Source: Phycisphaerales bacterium (GTDB lineage Bacteria > Planctomycetota > Phycisphaerae > WQYP01). From it: a stretch of DNA of 52,288 bases. The position numbers were made by a program, and so were the translations under genes. Location: the NCBI GenBank assembly GCA_027313145.1, contig DAHVEJ010000006.1, positions 1 through 52,288 on the forward strand, written 5' to 3'. Of this stretch, positions 8,687 through 19,300 are shown one piece after another; the stretch's first letter is position 1; each line of letters begins with the position of its first letter. The notes below the pieces were generated by a model, which was given only the letters and a program-made list of their open reading frames with translations, had not been told where the DNA came from and searched no databases.

Positions 8687-9819
8687 GTATGACAGAACAT
8701 GCCGTTGATGACCTGTTACATCGCCTTAACGTCGCGGCGAAAGCGATTGGGCGGGACGTAGCCTTCATGGAAGTCTGCGGCACGCATACCACCAGTGCCT
8801 TTCGCTGCGGCTTGCCAAGCGTCACGCCTTCGAATGTGCGACTCATCAGCGGCCCAGGATGCCCCGTATGCGTAACATCGCAGGGTGATATTGATCGGCT
8901 CATTGACCTGGGTTTACGGCAGGATGTCATTTTATGCACTTATGGGGATATGTTGCGTGTTCCAGGAAAACAGGGAACTCTGGAAGCCGCACGCGCCCGT
9001 GGCGGGAATATTGAGATTGTGTACAGCAGTATGGACGCGGTGAAGCTGGCACGCCAGAAACCGGGCCAGGAAGTGGTGTTTGCGGCCGTGGGTTTTGAAA
9101 CCACTGCTCCCGCCACGGCAGCGGCGATCTGCGAGGCCCAGCGGCTTAATGTCAGTAATTTCAGCGTGCTGGCTAGTCACAAGCGGATCATACCCGCGAT
9201 GCGAGCACTTTTGGCCGGTGGAGAAATTCCCGCGATAAAAGGGTTTCTCTGTCCCGGTCATGTGTCGGTGATTATCGGTTCGGAGGTCTATGCACCGATT
9301 GTCAAAGAATTCGGCGTATCGTGCGTGATTGGTGGTTTTGAACCGGCGCAGCTCATTGCGGCTCTGGTGTGCCTGACCGAGTTGGTTGTAAATAATAAAA
9401 CCGCGCTGGTGAATCAGTACCCCGAAGCGGTGCATAAAAAAGGCAATCGCTGGGCGTTAGCCTTGCTGGAGCAGATTTTCGAGCCTGGTGATGCGCGATG
9501 GCGCGGCATGGGCAGCATACCCGACAGCGGTCTGGTCCTGCGCCGTGAATATCAGCGCTTTGATGCCGCATTACGGTTTAATCTCCCCGAACCACAGGAG
9601 CGCGAACCAAAGGGATGTATCTGCGGCAAAGTTATCAGCGGTGCGGCACTGCCCGTGCAATGTAAGCTCTTCGGGAAATCCTGCACTCCGATTTCCCCAA
9701 TCGGGCCATGTATGGTCAGTTCCGAGGGGACTTGCTCGGCGTGGTTCAAATACGGGAATTTCAGGCAGGCGGCATTGCCCAGGCGGCAAGAGAAAGAACT
9801 GCTCGAGGTGCAATCATGA
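8683..9819 (+). CDS. hypD: Hydrogenase maturation factor HypD
   Basis: HypD is the [4Fe-4S] scaffold on which the Fe(CN)2CO unit is assembled together with HypC. The 378-residue protein carries the family motifs EVCGTHT near residue 28, SGPGCPVCVT near residue 58, GFETTAPATA, and GFLCPGHVSVIIG. The C-terminal cluster-binding cysteines lie in CICGKVISG, GKSCTP and EGTCSAW. An AGGAGG ribosome site sits seven bases before the ATG. The start overlaps the hypC stop and the stop overlaps the hypE start, so the protein is made in a coupled series with its partners. Confidence 0.95.
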   Translation: MSMTEHAVDDLLHRLNVAAKAIGRDVAFMEVCGTHTTSAFRCGLPSVTPSNVRLISGPGCPVCVTSQGDIDRLIDLGLRQDVILCTYGDMLRVPGKQGTLEAARARGGNIEIVYSSMDAVKLARQKPGQEVVFAAVGFETTAPATAAAICEAQRLNVSNFSVLASHKRIIPAMRALLAGGEIPAIKGFLCPGHVSVIIGSEVYAPIVKEFGVSCVIGGFEPAQLIAALVCLTELVVNNKTALVNQYPEAVHKKGNRWALALLEQIFEPGDARWRGMGSIPDSGLVLRREYQRFDAALRFNLPEPQEREPKGCICGKVISGAALPVQCKLFGKSCTPISPIGPCMVSSEGTCSAWFKYGNFRQAALPRRQEKELLEVQS

Positions 9820-10871
9820 TTAAAACGCCATTACATAACCAATCCACGCAGGCTCCCACGATGCCCGCACGGTTTACCCATGTCGCGTTGGCGCACGGCG
9901 GCGGCGGCCAATTGACGGATGTTCTGCTTAACCAGATTGTCCTGCCACGATTGAGTAATCCGGCGCTATCGCAACTTCTGGACTCCGGCGTTGTCCCCGG
10001 CGGCAAGCTGGCCATGACCATAGACAGCTATGTTGTTCAACCGCTGTTTTTTCCTGGAGGTGATATTGGCCGTCTGGCGGTAAGCGGGACCGTCAATGAT
10101 TTAGCGGTATGCGGTGCCCACCCCAGAGCTTTGGCGCTGTCAATGATTCTGGCGGAAGGATTGGAACGCACCGTGCTGGAGCGCGTGCTGGACTCGGTCG
10201 CGGCAACCGCCGGCGAAGCGGGTGTACGCGTGATTACCGGTGATACCAAAGTGGTGGGACACGGACAGGCCGACGGAATTTATCTGACCACCGCCGGAAT
10301 TGGTGAATTATCCGACCAGCCGTTGCCCCACCCGGATCATGTGGAGCCCGGTGATGTGCTGATTATCAACGGTCCGATTGCGGAACACGGATTGACAGTG
10401 ATGCTGGCGCGTGAAATGCCGGAAATGCGAAGCGTATTACGCAGCGATGCGGCCCCTCTTAACGGTTTGATAGAAACCCTGCGCCGGGCCGTTGCGGAAG
10501 TAGTGTTTATGCGTGATCCGACGCGTGGGGGTTTAGCGGGCCTGACCGCCGATCTCGCCGGGCGAACCGGTTGGCGAATAAACTTGGAAGAATCACAGAT
10601 TCCAGTAAAGCCTGAGGCGAAACATGCGGCCGACATGCTGGGCCTGGACCCACTGGAAATAGCCAATGAGGGAAAAGTTGTGGTCGTCGTTCGGCCCGGC
10701 CAGGCGCAGGCGGCACTGGCGGCAATGCGACAGCATCCACTGGGAAAAGACGCGTGCATTATTGGATCTGTCGCCCCGGAAAAAGATGGAATGTGCGCGC
10801 TGCACACATCCATCGGCGGATGGCGGGTGTTGCAAAAACCATATGGGGAACAATTACCGCGGATATGTTAA
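9816..10871 (+). CDS. hypE: Hydrogenase maturation factor HypE (thiocyanate carrier)
   Basis: HypE dehydrates the thiocarbamate placed on its C-terminal cysteine by HypF to give protein-bound thiocyanate, the CN donor. The 351-residue product is a PurM-like ATPase with HGGGGQLTDVL near the N terminus, a DSYVVQP segment, TGDTKVV, and RDPTRGGLAGL. It ends exactly in PRIC, the acceptor tail expected for a functional HypE. The start at 9816 overlaps the hypD stop as ATGA; an earlier in-frame ATG would run far into hypD. The next gene, hoxE, begins 29 bases later behind its own AGGAG site, so the maturation and structural genes read as one operon. Confidence 0.95.
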   Translation: MIKTPLHNQSTQAPTMPARFTHVALAHGGGGQLTDVLLNQIVLPRLSNPALSQLLDSGVVPGGKLAMTIDSYVVQPLFFPGGDIGRLAVSGTVNDLAVCGAHPRALALSMILAEGLERTVLERVLDSVAATAGEAGVRVITGDTKVVGHGQADGIYLTTAGIGELSDQPLPHPDHVEPGDVLIINGPIAEHGLTVMLAREMPEMRSVLRSDAAPLNGLIETLRRAVAEVVFMRDPTRGGLAGLTADLAGRTGWRINLEESQIPVKPEAKHAADMLGLDPLEIANEGKVVVVVRPGQAQAALAAMRQHPLGKDACIIGSVAPEKDGMCALHTSIGGWRVLQKPYGEQLPRIC

Positions 10872-10900
10872 TTACTGCGGACTAAACAGGAGACTATTTT

Positions 10901-11413
10901 ATGCTTAGAGGAACTTCAATTCCGCAACCACCTAGCCAGGATAAACGCTGGAAAATTATCGAGACTACCATGCGCCGCAACGACTTTCAGCCACAGGCCC
11001 TTATTGAAAGTCTGCACAGCGTGCAGCAAACATTCGGTTTTCTTGATATTCCGTCCATGCGCTGGGTGGCAGCGGCACTGAAGGTGCCGCTGTCCAAGGT
11101 TTATGGCGTGGCCACGTTTTATCATTTTTTCACACTCAAGCCGCAGGGTAAACATGTGTGTGTCGTCTGCATGGGAACAGCCTGTTACATCAAAGGCGGG
11201 AAGCAACTCCTTGATGAGGTGCAGCGGCATTACGGCATTGCGGAAGGACAAACCACCAAAGATGGGGAACTTTCATTGGCGGTGGCGCGGTGCATTGGTG
11301 CGTGCGGATTAGCTCCCGTGGTCGTGGTTGACGGACAAGTGATGGCAAAGTCGACCAGTCCGCAACTCATTGAAACTATTGAAACAAAAATGGAAAGGAA
11401 ACAACCCGTATGA
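10901..11413 (+). CDS. hoxE: Bidirectional NAD-linked hydrogenase diaphorase subunit HoxE (NuoE-like)
   Basis: HoxE is the small thioredoxin-fold [2Fe-2S] subunit of pentameric Hox hydrogenases, related to NuoE of complex I. The 170-residue protein has the helical N-terminal part (FGFLDIPSMRWVAAAL) and then the four cluster cysteines in CMGTACYIKGG and RCIGACGLAPVV. Having a HoxE as well as HoxFUYH places the enzyme with the five-subunit, cyanobacterial-like group 3d type, in which ferredoxin or flavodoxin may replace NAD as partner. The ATG at 10901 has CAGGAG eight bases upstream. The stop overlaps the hoxF start (ATGA). Confidence 0.93.
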   Translation: MLRGTSIPQPPSQDKRWKIIETTMRRNDFQPQALIESLHSVQQTFGFLDIPSMRWVAAALKVPLSKVYGVATFYHFFTLKPQGKHVCVVCMGTACYIKGGKQLLDEVQRHYGIAEGQTTKDGELSLAVARCIGACGLAPVVVVDGQVMAKSTSPQLIETIETKMERKQPV

Positions 11414-13068
11414 AACCCGAAGAATTATTAGCGATGGCGGACAAAACCAGCAGTGATCTCGATCGCTACGAGCATCGGATCCATGTATGCACAGAATCCG
11501 GATGCATCAGCGTGCAAAGCGATGTTCTACTCAAAAACATCGGCGAGGAGGTAAAGCGACGTAATAATCAGGATAAGGTCTGCGTGAAAGGCGTGGGCTG
11601 CATGGGATTATGCTGCAACGGGCCGCTGGTCCGCGTTGATGACGTTATGTACCAATTTGTTAAACCAGAACATGCCGGGGTCATTGTGGAGAGCCTTTCC
11701 GCGCAACCGATCCAGGAATTGCTATGCGACACCGGGCAGCCGTTTTTCGCACGTCAGAAACTTGTGGTGCGGGACAATTCAGGACGTGTCGATCCGGAAA
11801 GTCTGGTAGATTGCGTCGCCCATGGTGCCTATCAAGCGTTGCTGAAAGTCCTTACCACCATGACTCCACAGCAGGTCATACAAGAAATTTCTGATTCCGG
11901 CCTGCGCGGACGGGGTGGAGCAGGGTTTCCAACCGGACTGAAGTGGTCCATGGTGGCCAAGACCGGCGGGCGCGACAAATATTTAATCTGCAACGGTGAT
12001 GAAGGTGACCCAGGAGCATTCATGGATCGCAGCGTCATGGAAGGCGATCCGCATCGGGTACTGGAAGGCATGGCTATTGCCGCGTATGCCGTGGGAGCGG
12101 AAAACGGCGTAATATATGTCCGGGCAGAATATCCTCTGGCGGTCAAGCGCCTGACCAAAGCCATCAACATGGCTCGCCGCCACGAATTGCTGGGACCCAA
12201 TATTTTCGGCACCAATTTCAACTTCAACATCGAATTGCGACTCGGTGCCGGCGCATTTGTATGCGGCGAGGAAACAGCATTAATAGCCAGTGTGGAAGGT
12301 AAGCGTGGTGTGCCACGTCCGCGTCCGCCATATCCGGCAAATTATGGACTTTTCGGTTGCCCCACCTTGATCAATAACGTCGAGACGTATGCCAACGTCG
12401 CTCCGATTATTAACAAAGGGGCGGCCTGGTTTGCACAAATCGGAACGGAAAAAAGTAAAGGCACCAAGATCTTCGCCTTAACCGGAAAGATTAGAAATAC
12501 TGGTCTGATTGAAGTGCCCATGGGAATTCCACTTCGGGACATTATCTATGATATTGCCGGCGGTATTCCGGATGGCAAGGCTTTTAAAGCCGTGCAGACC
12601 GGCGGGCCTTCAGGTGGTTGTATTCCGGCGGAGCTTCTGGATATTACCGTGGATTATGAATCACTGGCCAAGGCCGGATCCATCATGGGATCGGGCGGCA
12701 TGATTGTGATGGATGAAACCAGCAACATGGCCGATGTGGCGCGATTCTTTATGGAATTCTGCATGACTGAAAGTTGTGGCAAGTGTATACCGTGCCGGGT
12801 GGGCACGTATGAAATGCACGAATTGCTGGATCGAATATGTGAAAAACGCGGCACGCCGGAAGACTTGCAACTGCTAAAGGATTTGTGCGACATGGTCAAG
12901 CAGACCAGCTTGTGCGGACTGGGCCAATCAGCGCCTAATCCGGTGCTTAGCACGCTGCGTTATTTTGAGCAGGAATACCAAAACCTCATCGCGGAGGCCC
13001 AAGCCGCGCGTGGACAGGTAACACAAGCCATCACAGGTGAACACATTGAACTGGAGGTGCTCCCATGA
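11410..13068 (+). CDS. hoxF: Hydrogenase diaphorase subunit HoxF (NADH/FMN binding, NuoF-like)
   Basis: HoxF binds FMN and NAD(H) and links the hydrogenase to the nicotinamide pool. The 552-residue product has an N-terminal thioredoxin-like [2Fe-2S] domain (CTESGCIS, then CVKGVGCMGLCCNGP), the NADH/FMN domain with GRGGAGFPTGLKW (about residue 166) and GDEGDPGAFMDRS, a SLBB-like segment, and the NuoF Fe-S motif ESCGKCIPCRVGTYE around residue 455, with the fourth cysteine in TSLCGLG about 45 residues on. It is start-stop coupled to hoxE and hoxU. The length and motifs match a complete, active subunit. Confidence 0.95.
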   Translation: MKPEELLAMADKTSSDLDRYEHRIHVCTESGCISVQSDVLLKNIGEEVKRRNNQDKVCVKGVGCMGLCCNGPLVRVDDVMYQFVKPEHAGVIVESLSAQPIQELLCDTGQPFFARQKLVVRDNSGRVDPESLVDCVAHGAYQALLKVLTTMTPQQVIQEISDSGLRGRGGAGFPTGLKWSMVAKTGGRDKYLICNGDEGDPGAFMDRSVMEGDPHRVLEGMAIAAYAVGAENGVIYVRAEYPLAVKRLTKAINMARRHELLGPNIFGTNFNFNIELRLGAGAFVCGEETALIASVEGKRGVPRPRPPYPANYGLFGCPTLINNVETYANVAPIINKGAAWFAQIGTEKSKGTKIFALTGKIRNTGLIEVPMGIPLRDIIYDIAGGIPDGKAFKAVQTGGPSGGCIPAELLDITVDYESLAKAGSIMGSGGMIVMDETSNMADVARFFMEFCMTESCGKCIPCRVGTYEMHELLDRICEKRGTPEDLQLLKDLCDMVKQTSLCGLGQSAPNPVLSTLRYFEQEYQNLIAEAQAARGQVTQAITGEHIELEVLP

Positions 13069-13793
13069 GTGCAGTTACTTCAACAACTCAATCCATTACG
13101 CTGACCATTGACGACAAAGCAATCAGTTGCCGGTCCGGCGAGACGATTCTGCAGGTAGCGCGGGAAAATAACATTGACATTCCCACACTGTGCTATCTGG
13201 AAGGATTGACCGTCTGGGGCGGTTGCCGACTATGCATGGTGGAAATCGCCGCGTCACCAAAACTTCACGCGGCCTGCGCTACAGAATGTACCGAAGGTAT
13301 GACCGTACGCACCACATCGCCGCGTTTGAAGCAATATCGCAAGATGATTGTGGAAATGCTTTTTGCGGAACGGAATCACGTGTGCTCAGTGTGTGTGAGC
13401 AATGGGCACTGCGAATTACAAAATATGGCAACCAAGCTGGAAATCGATCATGTACGATTCCCTTATCGCTTCCCGCGCATGGAGGTGGATAATTCGCACG
13501 ACTACATGCGTCTGGATCAAAACCGCTGCATCCTTTGCGCCCGATGCGTACGGGTGTGCGGCGAGATCGAAGGGGCCCATACCAAAGATGTTAAAGGCCG
13601 GGGCGTGCTATCCGCGATTATCCATGATCTGGATGAACCCTGGGGCGATAGCCAGACCTGCACGGGATGCGGTAAGTGTGTCAATGTATGTCCAACGGGC
13701 GCATTAACCCACCGCGGCACGGCCGTGGGGGAAATGACAAAGAAGACCGAGTTTTTACCTTATCTAACCCTGATGCGGGAGGTTAAATTATGA
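13065..13793 (+). CDS. hoxU: Hydrogenase diaphorase Fe-S subunit HoxU (NuoG N-terminal-like)
   Basis: HoxU forms the electron wire between HoxF and the HoxYH hydrogenase module. The 242-residue protein contains an N-terminal plant-ferredoxin-like [2Fe-2S] domain (LCYLEGLTVWGGCRLCMVEI contains the three close cysteines, with the fourth in HAACATE), the NuoG-type His/Cys motif (NHVCSVCVSNGHCEL), and two [4Fe-4S] motifs, CILCARCVRVC and CTGCGKCVNVCP. The start overlaps hoxF and the stop overlaps hoxY, so subunit stoichiometry is probably set by coupled translation. Nothing is missing compared with the family. Confidence 0.94.
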   Translation: MSAVTSTTQSITLTIDDKAISCRSGETILQVARENNIDIPTLCYLEGLTVWGGCRLCMVEIAASPKLHAACATECTEGMTVRTTSPRLKQYRKMIVEMLFAERNHVCSVCVSNGHCELQNMATKLEIDHVRFPYRFPRMEVDNSHDYMRLDQNRCILCARCVRVCGEIEGAHTKDVKGRGVLSAIIHDLDEPWGDSQTCTGCGKCVNVCPTGALTHRGTAVGEMTKKTEFLPYLTLMREVKL

Positions 13794-14368
13794 CCACGAC
13801 AACAACTGCAACGACAACCAGGCCAACTGTAGCAACCGTCTGGCTAGACGGCTGCTCGGGGTGTCACATGAGCCTGATGGACCTCGATGAGCGGCTTATT
13901 ACCTTGGCCGGACTGGTGGATATATTACATTCGCCGGTCGTGGATCCGAAGGAATTTCCGCAAAGCGTGGATGTAACATTGGTGGAAGGGGCGGTCAGCA
14001 GTGAAGAAGATTTGCACAAAGCCAATGTCATCCGCGCACATAGCAAATTCGTCATAGCTTTGGGAGACTGCGCGGTCACCGGCAATGTGCCAGCCATGCG
14101 CAACTATTGGGATCGCTCGGACTTGTTTGACCGGGCTTATGTGGAAAATGCCCAGGAGCCGCCCACAGCCGAAGAACGCAAAGCCATCCTTCCGCTGACG
14201 GTTGTACCGCCCTTGCGCCCGCGCGCCACGCCCCTGCACGAGGTAATCAAGGTGGACCTGTATCTGCCGGGTTGCCCGCCACCCGCGGATGCGATCTGGT
14301 TTGTGCTGACGGAATTTCTGGCGGGACGCGTGCCCAACGCCATGAGCGTCTCGCGCTTTGGAAAATGA
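13790..14368 (+). CDS. hoxY: [NiFe] hydrogenase small subunit HoxY
   Basis: HoxY is the short small subunit of group 3d hydrogenases and carries only the proximal [4Fe-4S] cluster. The 192-residue product starts with a Thr-rich leader and then has the motif DGCSGCHMSLMD, followed by GDCAVTGNVPAMRN and PGCPPPAD, which give the four cluster ligands. There is no Tat signal, in keeping with a cytoplasmic enzyme. The start overlaps the hoxU stop. A 44-base gap with an AAGGA site separates it from hoxH. It pairs with HoxH to form the hydrogen-activating module. Confidence 0.94.
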   Translation: MTTTTTATTTRPTVATVWLDGCSGCHMSLMDLDERLITLAGLVDILHSPVVDPKEFPQSVDVTLVEGAVSSEEDLHKANVIRAHSKFVIALGDCAVTGNVPAMRNYWDRSDLFDRAYVENAQEPPTAEERKAILPLTVVPPLRPRATPLHEVIKVDLYLPGCPPPADAIWFVLTEFLAGRVPNAMSVSRFGK

Positions 14369-14412
14369 ATTGCGCCCGGAGGCCATGGTGCTTAACAAAA
14401 AAGGATTTTATC

Positions 14413-15843
14413 ATGACACGAACCATTACCATTGACGGTGTTACCCGCATAGAAGGACATGCCAAAATAACTATTCACCTTGACGAATCCGGCAAGGTGT
14501 GCGATGCGCAATTTCATGTGACGCAGTTTCGCGGATTTGAAAAATTTGTGGAAGGCAGACCCCTAACCGAAATGCCCAGCATTATGGCGCGTATCTGCGG
14601 GATATGTCCCGTAAGCCATCTGATGGCGGCAGCCAAGGCCTGCGATGATATTCTGGCAGTGGACATTCCACCTACCGCGGACAAACTCCGTCGCATCATG
14701 AATCTTGCGCAGATGGTGCAGAGTCATGCTCTGTCTTTTTTTCACCTTTCCAGCCCCGATCTGCTGTTCGGGATGGACGGCGATCCGATGCGCCGCAACA
14801 TTTTTGGATTGATCCGCGAGCACCCGGATTTTGCACGTGATGGAATTCTGCTGCGTAAATTTGGGCAGGATGTTATCGCCTTGCTGGGCGGGAAGAAAAT
14901 TCACCCCGCATGGGTTGTGCCAGGCGGGGTCAATGCCCCCTTGACGGAAGAAACGCGCGACACGATTCTCAAGCAGATTCCCGAAGCTATTGCCCGCGCA
15001 CAACGCGCTTTGGACTATTTCCGTACCGTGCAGGATCACTACCCGGCTGAGGTTGATGCGTTTGCCAACTTCCCGACGCTTTTTGCCGGACTGGTAACGC
15101 CCGATGGCCTCTTGGAACATTATGACGGAACCATGAAATTTGTGGATCACAATGCCACACCGGTGGCCGAACTTAACTCAAGCTACCACAGCCATTACGG
15201 ATCGCTTATCAGCGAAGCCGTTGAGAATTATTCCTATCTGAAATTCCCTTATTTCAAAGCCCGCGGATATCCCGCTGGAATTTATCGTGTTGGCCCGTTG
15301 GCACGTCTGATCGTAGCCGAACGCTGTGGTACAGTACACGCGGATAAGGAATTAGGTGTGTTTCGCACGCGACTGGGCCGTTCGCCGCAAAGCAGCTTCC
15401 ATTACCACTGGGCCAGACTCATTGAAATTCTTTACGGCATTGAAATGATTCAGCGGCTGCTGGAATATCCGGATATTCTCAACACTCATATCCGATCACG
15501 CGCTCGGCCCAATCGGCTCGAAGGCGTGGGTATATCAGAGGCACCGCGCGGCACGCTGATTCATCACTATAAAATTGATGAAAACGGTCTGATCCGCTGG
15601 GCCAATCTGATTATCGCAACCGGTCACAATAATCTGGCGATGAATCTGGGCGTGCGACAGGTTGCCGAAAGATTTGTGGACGCCGAGCATCTAAGCGAAG
15701 GCATGCTGAACAGGGTCGAAGCTGTTATCCGCTGTTTCGATCCATGCCTGAGTTGCTCGACGCATGCCCTGGGACAGATGCCTTTGCGAATTGAGCTGTG
15801 TCGCGCTGACGGCGAGGTGTGCGATGTACTGCAACGAGATTAA
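14413..15843 (+). CDS. hoxH: [NiFe] hydrogenase large subunit HoxH (group 3d)
   Basis: HoxH binds the NiFe(CN)2CO centre and oxidises or produces H2. The 476-residue precursor has L1 as [10 protein letters not shown] (Cys62, Cys65, His69) and the C-terminal L2 motif DPCLSCSTH (Cys445, Cys448, His451). After His451 comes a 25-residue tail starting [11 protein letters not shown], which the maturation protease should remove once nickel is inserted. All four metal-binding cysteines are therefore present. The ATG at 14413 starts the family-typical [18 protein letters not shown] and has AAGGA about eight bases upstream. The gene for the matching protease overlaps its 3' end. Confidence 0.96.
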   Translation: MTRTITIDGVTRIEGHAKITIHLDESGKVCDAQFHVTQFRGFEKFVEGRPLTEMPSIMARICGICPVSHLMAAAKACDDILAVDIPPTADKLRRIMNLAQMVQSHALSFFHLSSPDLLFGMDGDPMRRNIFGLIREHPDFARDGILLRKFGQDVIALLGGKKIHPAWVVPGGVNAPLTEETRDTILKQIPEAIARAQRALDYFRTVQDHYPAEVDAFANFPTLFAGLVTPDGLLEHYDGTMKFVDHNATPVAELNSSYHSHYGSLISEAVENYSYLKFPYFKARGYPAGIYRVGPLARLIVAERCGTVHADKELGVFRTRLGRSPQSSFHYHWARLIEILYGIEMIQRLLEYPDILNTHIRSRARPNRLEGVGISEAPRGTLIHHYKIDENGLIRWANLIIATGHNNLAMNLGVRQVAERFVDAEHLSEGMLNRVEAVIRCFDPCLSCSTHALGQMPLRIELCRADGEVCDVLQRD

Positions 15844-16372
15844 TGCGACGATCCCCCCGGTTGAAACACTGGTTATCGGCTATGGCAATACCTTGCGTGC
15901 TGATGACGGTGCGGGACCGGCGGTTATCGAGAAACTGACATCACTTCTGCCTCGGCGACTTGCGCAGAAGGTTCAACTGATTTCCTGCGGACAACTGACA
16001 CCGGAGCTCGCAGTGGATATCGCTCCATGCCAAAGAATTATTTTTATTGATGCCAGTATGGCGCTTCCAGCGGGGAGTATCTCCATAAACCCGGTTCAGG
16101 AAGAATGCGGTGCGGTGCTCATGGGGCACTATTCTACACCGGCAACCGTGCTGGCGATGGCGCAAAGCGCGTTCGGCGCACGCCCCCATGCGTGGGTGGC
16201 GGCGATCGGATGTCAAAGCGTGGAAATAAGCGATAAACTAACGCCCAGGGTGGCCGCGGCGGTTGACCGCCTCGCAAGGCACGTGTGCCACGCGATAGCA
16301 CGATGGAGCAAGGGACAAACATTCCTGCCGGAAATGCTGCCGAATTCGGCCCCGGCACTCAAGGCAATTTGA
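15824..16372 (+). CDS. hoxW: NiFe hydrogenase maturation endopeptidase (HoxW/HyaD-type)
   Basis: This protease clips the C-terminal tail of the HoxH precursor after nickel insertion. The 182-residue product contains the M52 family signature IGYGNTLRADDGAGPAV, in which the Glu or Asp pair near the start and a later His bind the nickel used for recognition; FIDAS and the MGHYSTPA segment fit the family. I chose the ATG at 15824 because GAGGTG lies five bases upstream and the next long extension would run deep into hoxH. It overlaps hoxH by 20 bases. It is the only such protease visible; MvhA would need its own or must share this one. Confidence 0.9.
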   Translation: MYCNEINATIPPVETLVIGYGNTLRADDGAGPAVIEKLTSLLPRRLAQKVQLISCGQLTPELAVDIAPCQRIIFIDASMALPAGSISINPVQEECGAVLMGHYSTPATVLAMAQSAFGARPHAWVAAIGCQSVEISDKLTPRVAAAVDRLARHVCHAIARWSKGQTFLPEMLPNSAPALKAI

Positions 16373-16392
16373 AGATCATGAAAGGACTGATT

Positions 16393-19300
16393 ATGAATAC
16401 CAAACAACATCTAACCATGGATGGCAACGAGGCGGCGGCAAGCGTGGCCTATCGGACCAGTGACACCGCCGTGATCTATCCGATTACCCCGTCAAGTCCC
16501 ATGGGCGAATTTTTTGACGACTGGTCATCACGCGGCCAGAAAAATATTTGGGGCGATGTGCCGCAGGTTGTGGAAATGCAAAGTGAAGGCGGTGCCATCG
16601 GCGCGGTCCACGGCGCTTTGCAAGCGGGAGCAATGTGTACCACCGGCACCTCTTCGCAAGGCTTGCTGCTGATGATTCCAAATCTTTACAAGATTGCCGG
16701 CGAGCTTACGAGCTTTGTCATTCAAGTGGCAGCGCGTTCTCTGGCGACCCATGCGTTGTCTATCTTTGGGGATCACTCGGACGTCATGGCTTGCCGACAA
16801 ACCGGATTTGCCATGTTGGCCTCCATGAATACCCAGGAAGCCCACGATCAAGCGGCTATTGCGCTGGCCGCCAGTTTGCGCAGCAGAATTCCGTTTATTC
16901 ATTTTTTTGACGGTTTTCGCACCTCACATGAGCTTAATGGCGTCGACATGCTTACCGACGATCAGTTGCGTACGCTGATTCCCCAGGCATGGGTAACGGC
17001 CCATCGTCAGCGTGCGCTAACGCCAGATGCTCCGGTGTTACGCGGTACAGCTCAAAATCCGGATACTTTTTTTCAGGCGCGGGAAGCCGCAAATTCCTTT
17101 TATGATGCCCTGCCGCAAATTGTCCTTGAAGAAATGCGGCGTTTTACCGAACTGACCGGCCGGATTTATCAGCCGTATGAATATCACGGCCATCCGCAGG
17201 CCACGCGTGTGATCATCATTATGGGTTCCGGCGCTGAAACTACCAGCGAAACCGTGCGACACCTGGTGGAAAAAGGAGAACGAATCGGCTGCATAATCGT
17301 GCGACTATACCGTCCTTTTGCCGCCGATATGCTGGTCAGTGCCATCCCCACCACGGCCCGAAACATTGCGGTCATGGATCGCTCCAAAGAGCCGGGCTCG
17401 GCGGGAGAACCGCTGTATCAGGATGTTGTGACAGCTTTGGCCCAGGCAATGATGGTGCGTGCATTGCCCATGGGAGAAATGCCGCAGGTGATCGGTGGGC
17501 GCTACGGCCTATCAAGCAAAGAATTCACGCCCGCAATGGTCAAGGCGGTATTTGATGAGTTGGGTAAATCTAATCCCAAACCGCGCTTTACCGTAGGAAT
17601 TAATGACGATGTCACCCACCTGTCAATACCGGTCGACCAAGGTTTTGATCTGCCCATGGGTGATATGGTGCAGGCATTGTTTTACGGCCTGGGGGCCGAC
17701 GGGACCGTCGGTGCCAACAAGAATTCAATCAAAATTATCGGCGATCAAACGAATCTGCACGCCCAGGGTTATTTTGTTTATGATTCAAAAAAATCAGGGG
17801 CTATGACGATCTCGCATTTGCGATTCGGCCATGAGCCGATCCGTGCGCCTTATCTGATTCGCAAAGCCAATTTTGTTGCGTGCCATCAATTTGAATTTCT
17901 CGAACGCATGGACGTTCTGGAGATGGCTGCGCCGGGATCGGTTTTTCTACTCAACGCGCCACTGGACCGTGAAAAGGTCTGGGATTATCTGCCGGTAGAA
18001 ATTCAGCGCACGATCATTGAGAAACGTCTCAAGTTCTTCGCGATAGATGCCAATAAAGTGGCACGGAATACCGGTATGGGCCGGCGCATCAATACGATTA
18101 TGCAGACCGCGTTTTTTGCCATATCGGGAGTTCTACCGCGCGATTCGGCGATTACCGCAATTAAAAAGGCAATAAAAAAGACCTATGAAAAACGCGGCGA
18201 TGAGATTGTCCAACGCAATTACGAAGCGGTAGACCAAACCTTGGCGAATCTGCATGAAATACCCGTTCCCGCCACCGCAACTTCCAACATTCGACAGGAG
18301 AGCTTTGCCCAGCCGGCCATGCCTGATTTCACCCGTCGCGTACAGGCGGTGATGATGGCCGGAAAGGGCGACTTGTTACCAGTTAGTGCGTTTCCGGTGG
18401 ATGGCACGTGGCCGACCGGCACGACCAAGTGGGAAAAACGCAATATTGCCGTGAGTATTCCGGAATGGGACCAGCAGTTCTGCATCCAATGCAACAAGTG
18501 TGCTTTTGTCTGTCCGCACGCGGCCATACGAGCCAAAATTTATGATCAAGGCGACCTGGCCGGCGCTCCAGCGTCATTCAAACACGTGGCCTACAAAGCT
18601 CCGGACTTTAAGGGCATGATGTATACCCTGCAGGTGGCTCCGGAAGACTGCACGGGATGTGGATTATGCGTGGAGGTTTGCCCGGCGAAAGACAAAGCCA
18701 ATCCGAAGCATAAGGCTATTAACATGGCCCCACAAATCAGTATTCGCGAGCGGGAACGCGATAACTTCAATTTTTTCCTTAATATCCCGGAGTTGGATCG
18801 ATCGCGCATCACACGCCTCGATGCCAAGGCCAGTCAATTTCTGCTTCCGCTATTCGAATTCAGCGGAGCCTGTGCCGGCTGCGGAGAAACACCGTATATT
18901 AAATTGCTGACCCAGTTGTTCGGAGATCGGCTGATTATCGCCAATGCGACGGGCTGTTCCTCGATCTACGGCGGCAATCTCCCCACAACACCCTACACGA
19001 CGAACCGCGAAGGGCGCGGGCCGGCGTGGAATAATTCCCTGTTTGAAGATAATGCCGAGTTCGGCTTGGGAATGCGATTAGCTCTGGACCAGCACATTCG
19101 CCAGGCGCAGCGTCTGGTAAAACAACTCGCCGGCCGTATTGGCGATACGCTAAGTACCGCACTTCTCGAAGCGGATCAATCGTCAGAAAAAGGAATTGCC
19201 CAGCAGCGCGGTCGCGTGGTGGAATTGCGAAAGCGTCTGGTTGATATCAAAGAACCCGAATCCACAGTTCTGGGACAAGTCGCTGATTATCTGGTACGCA

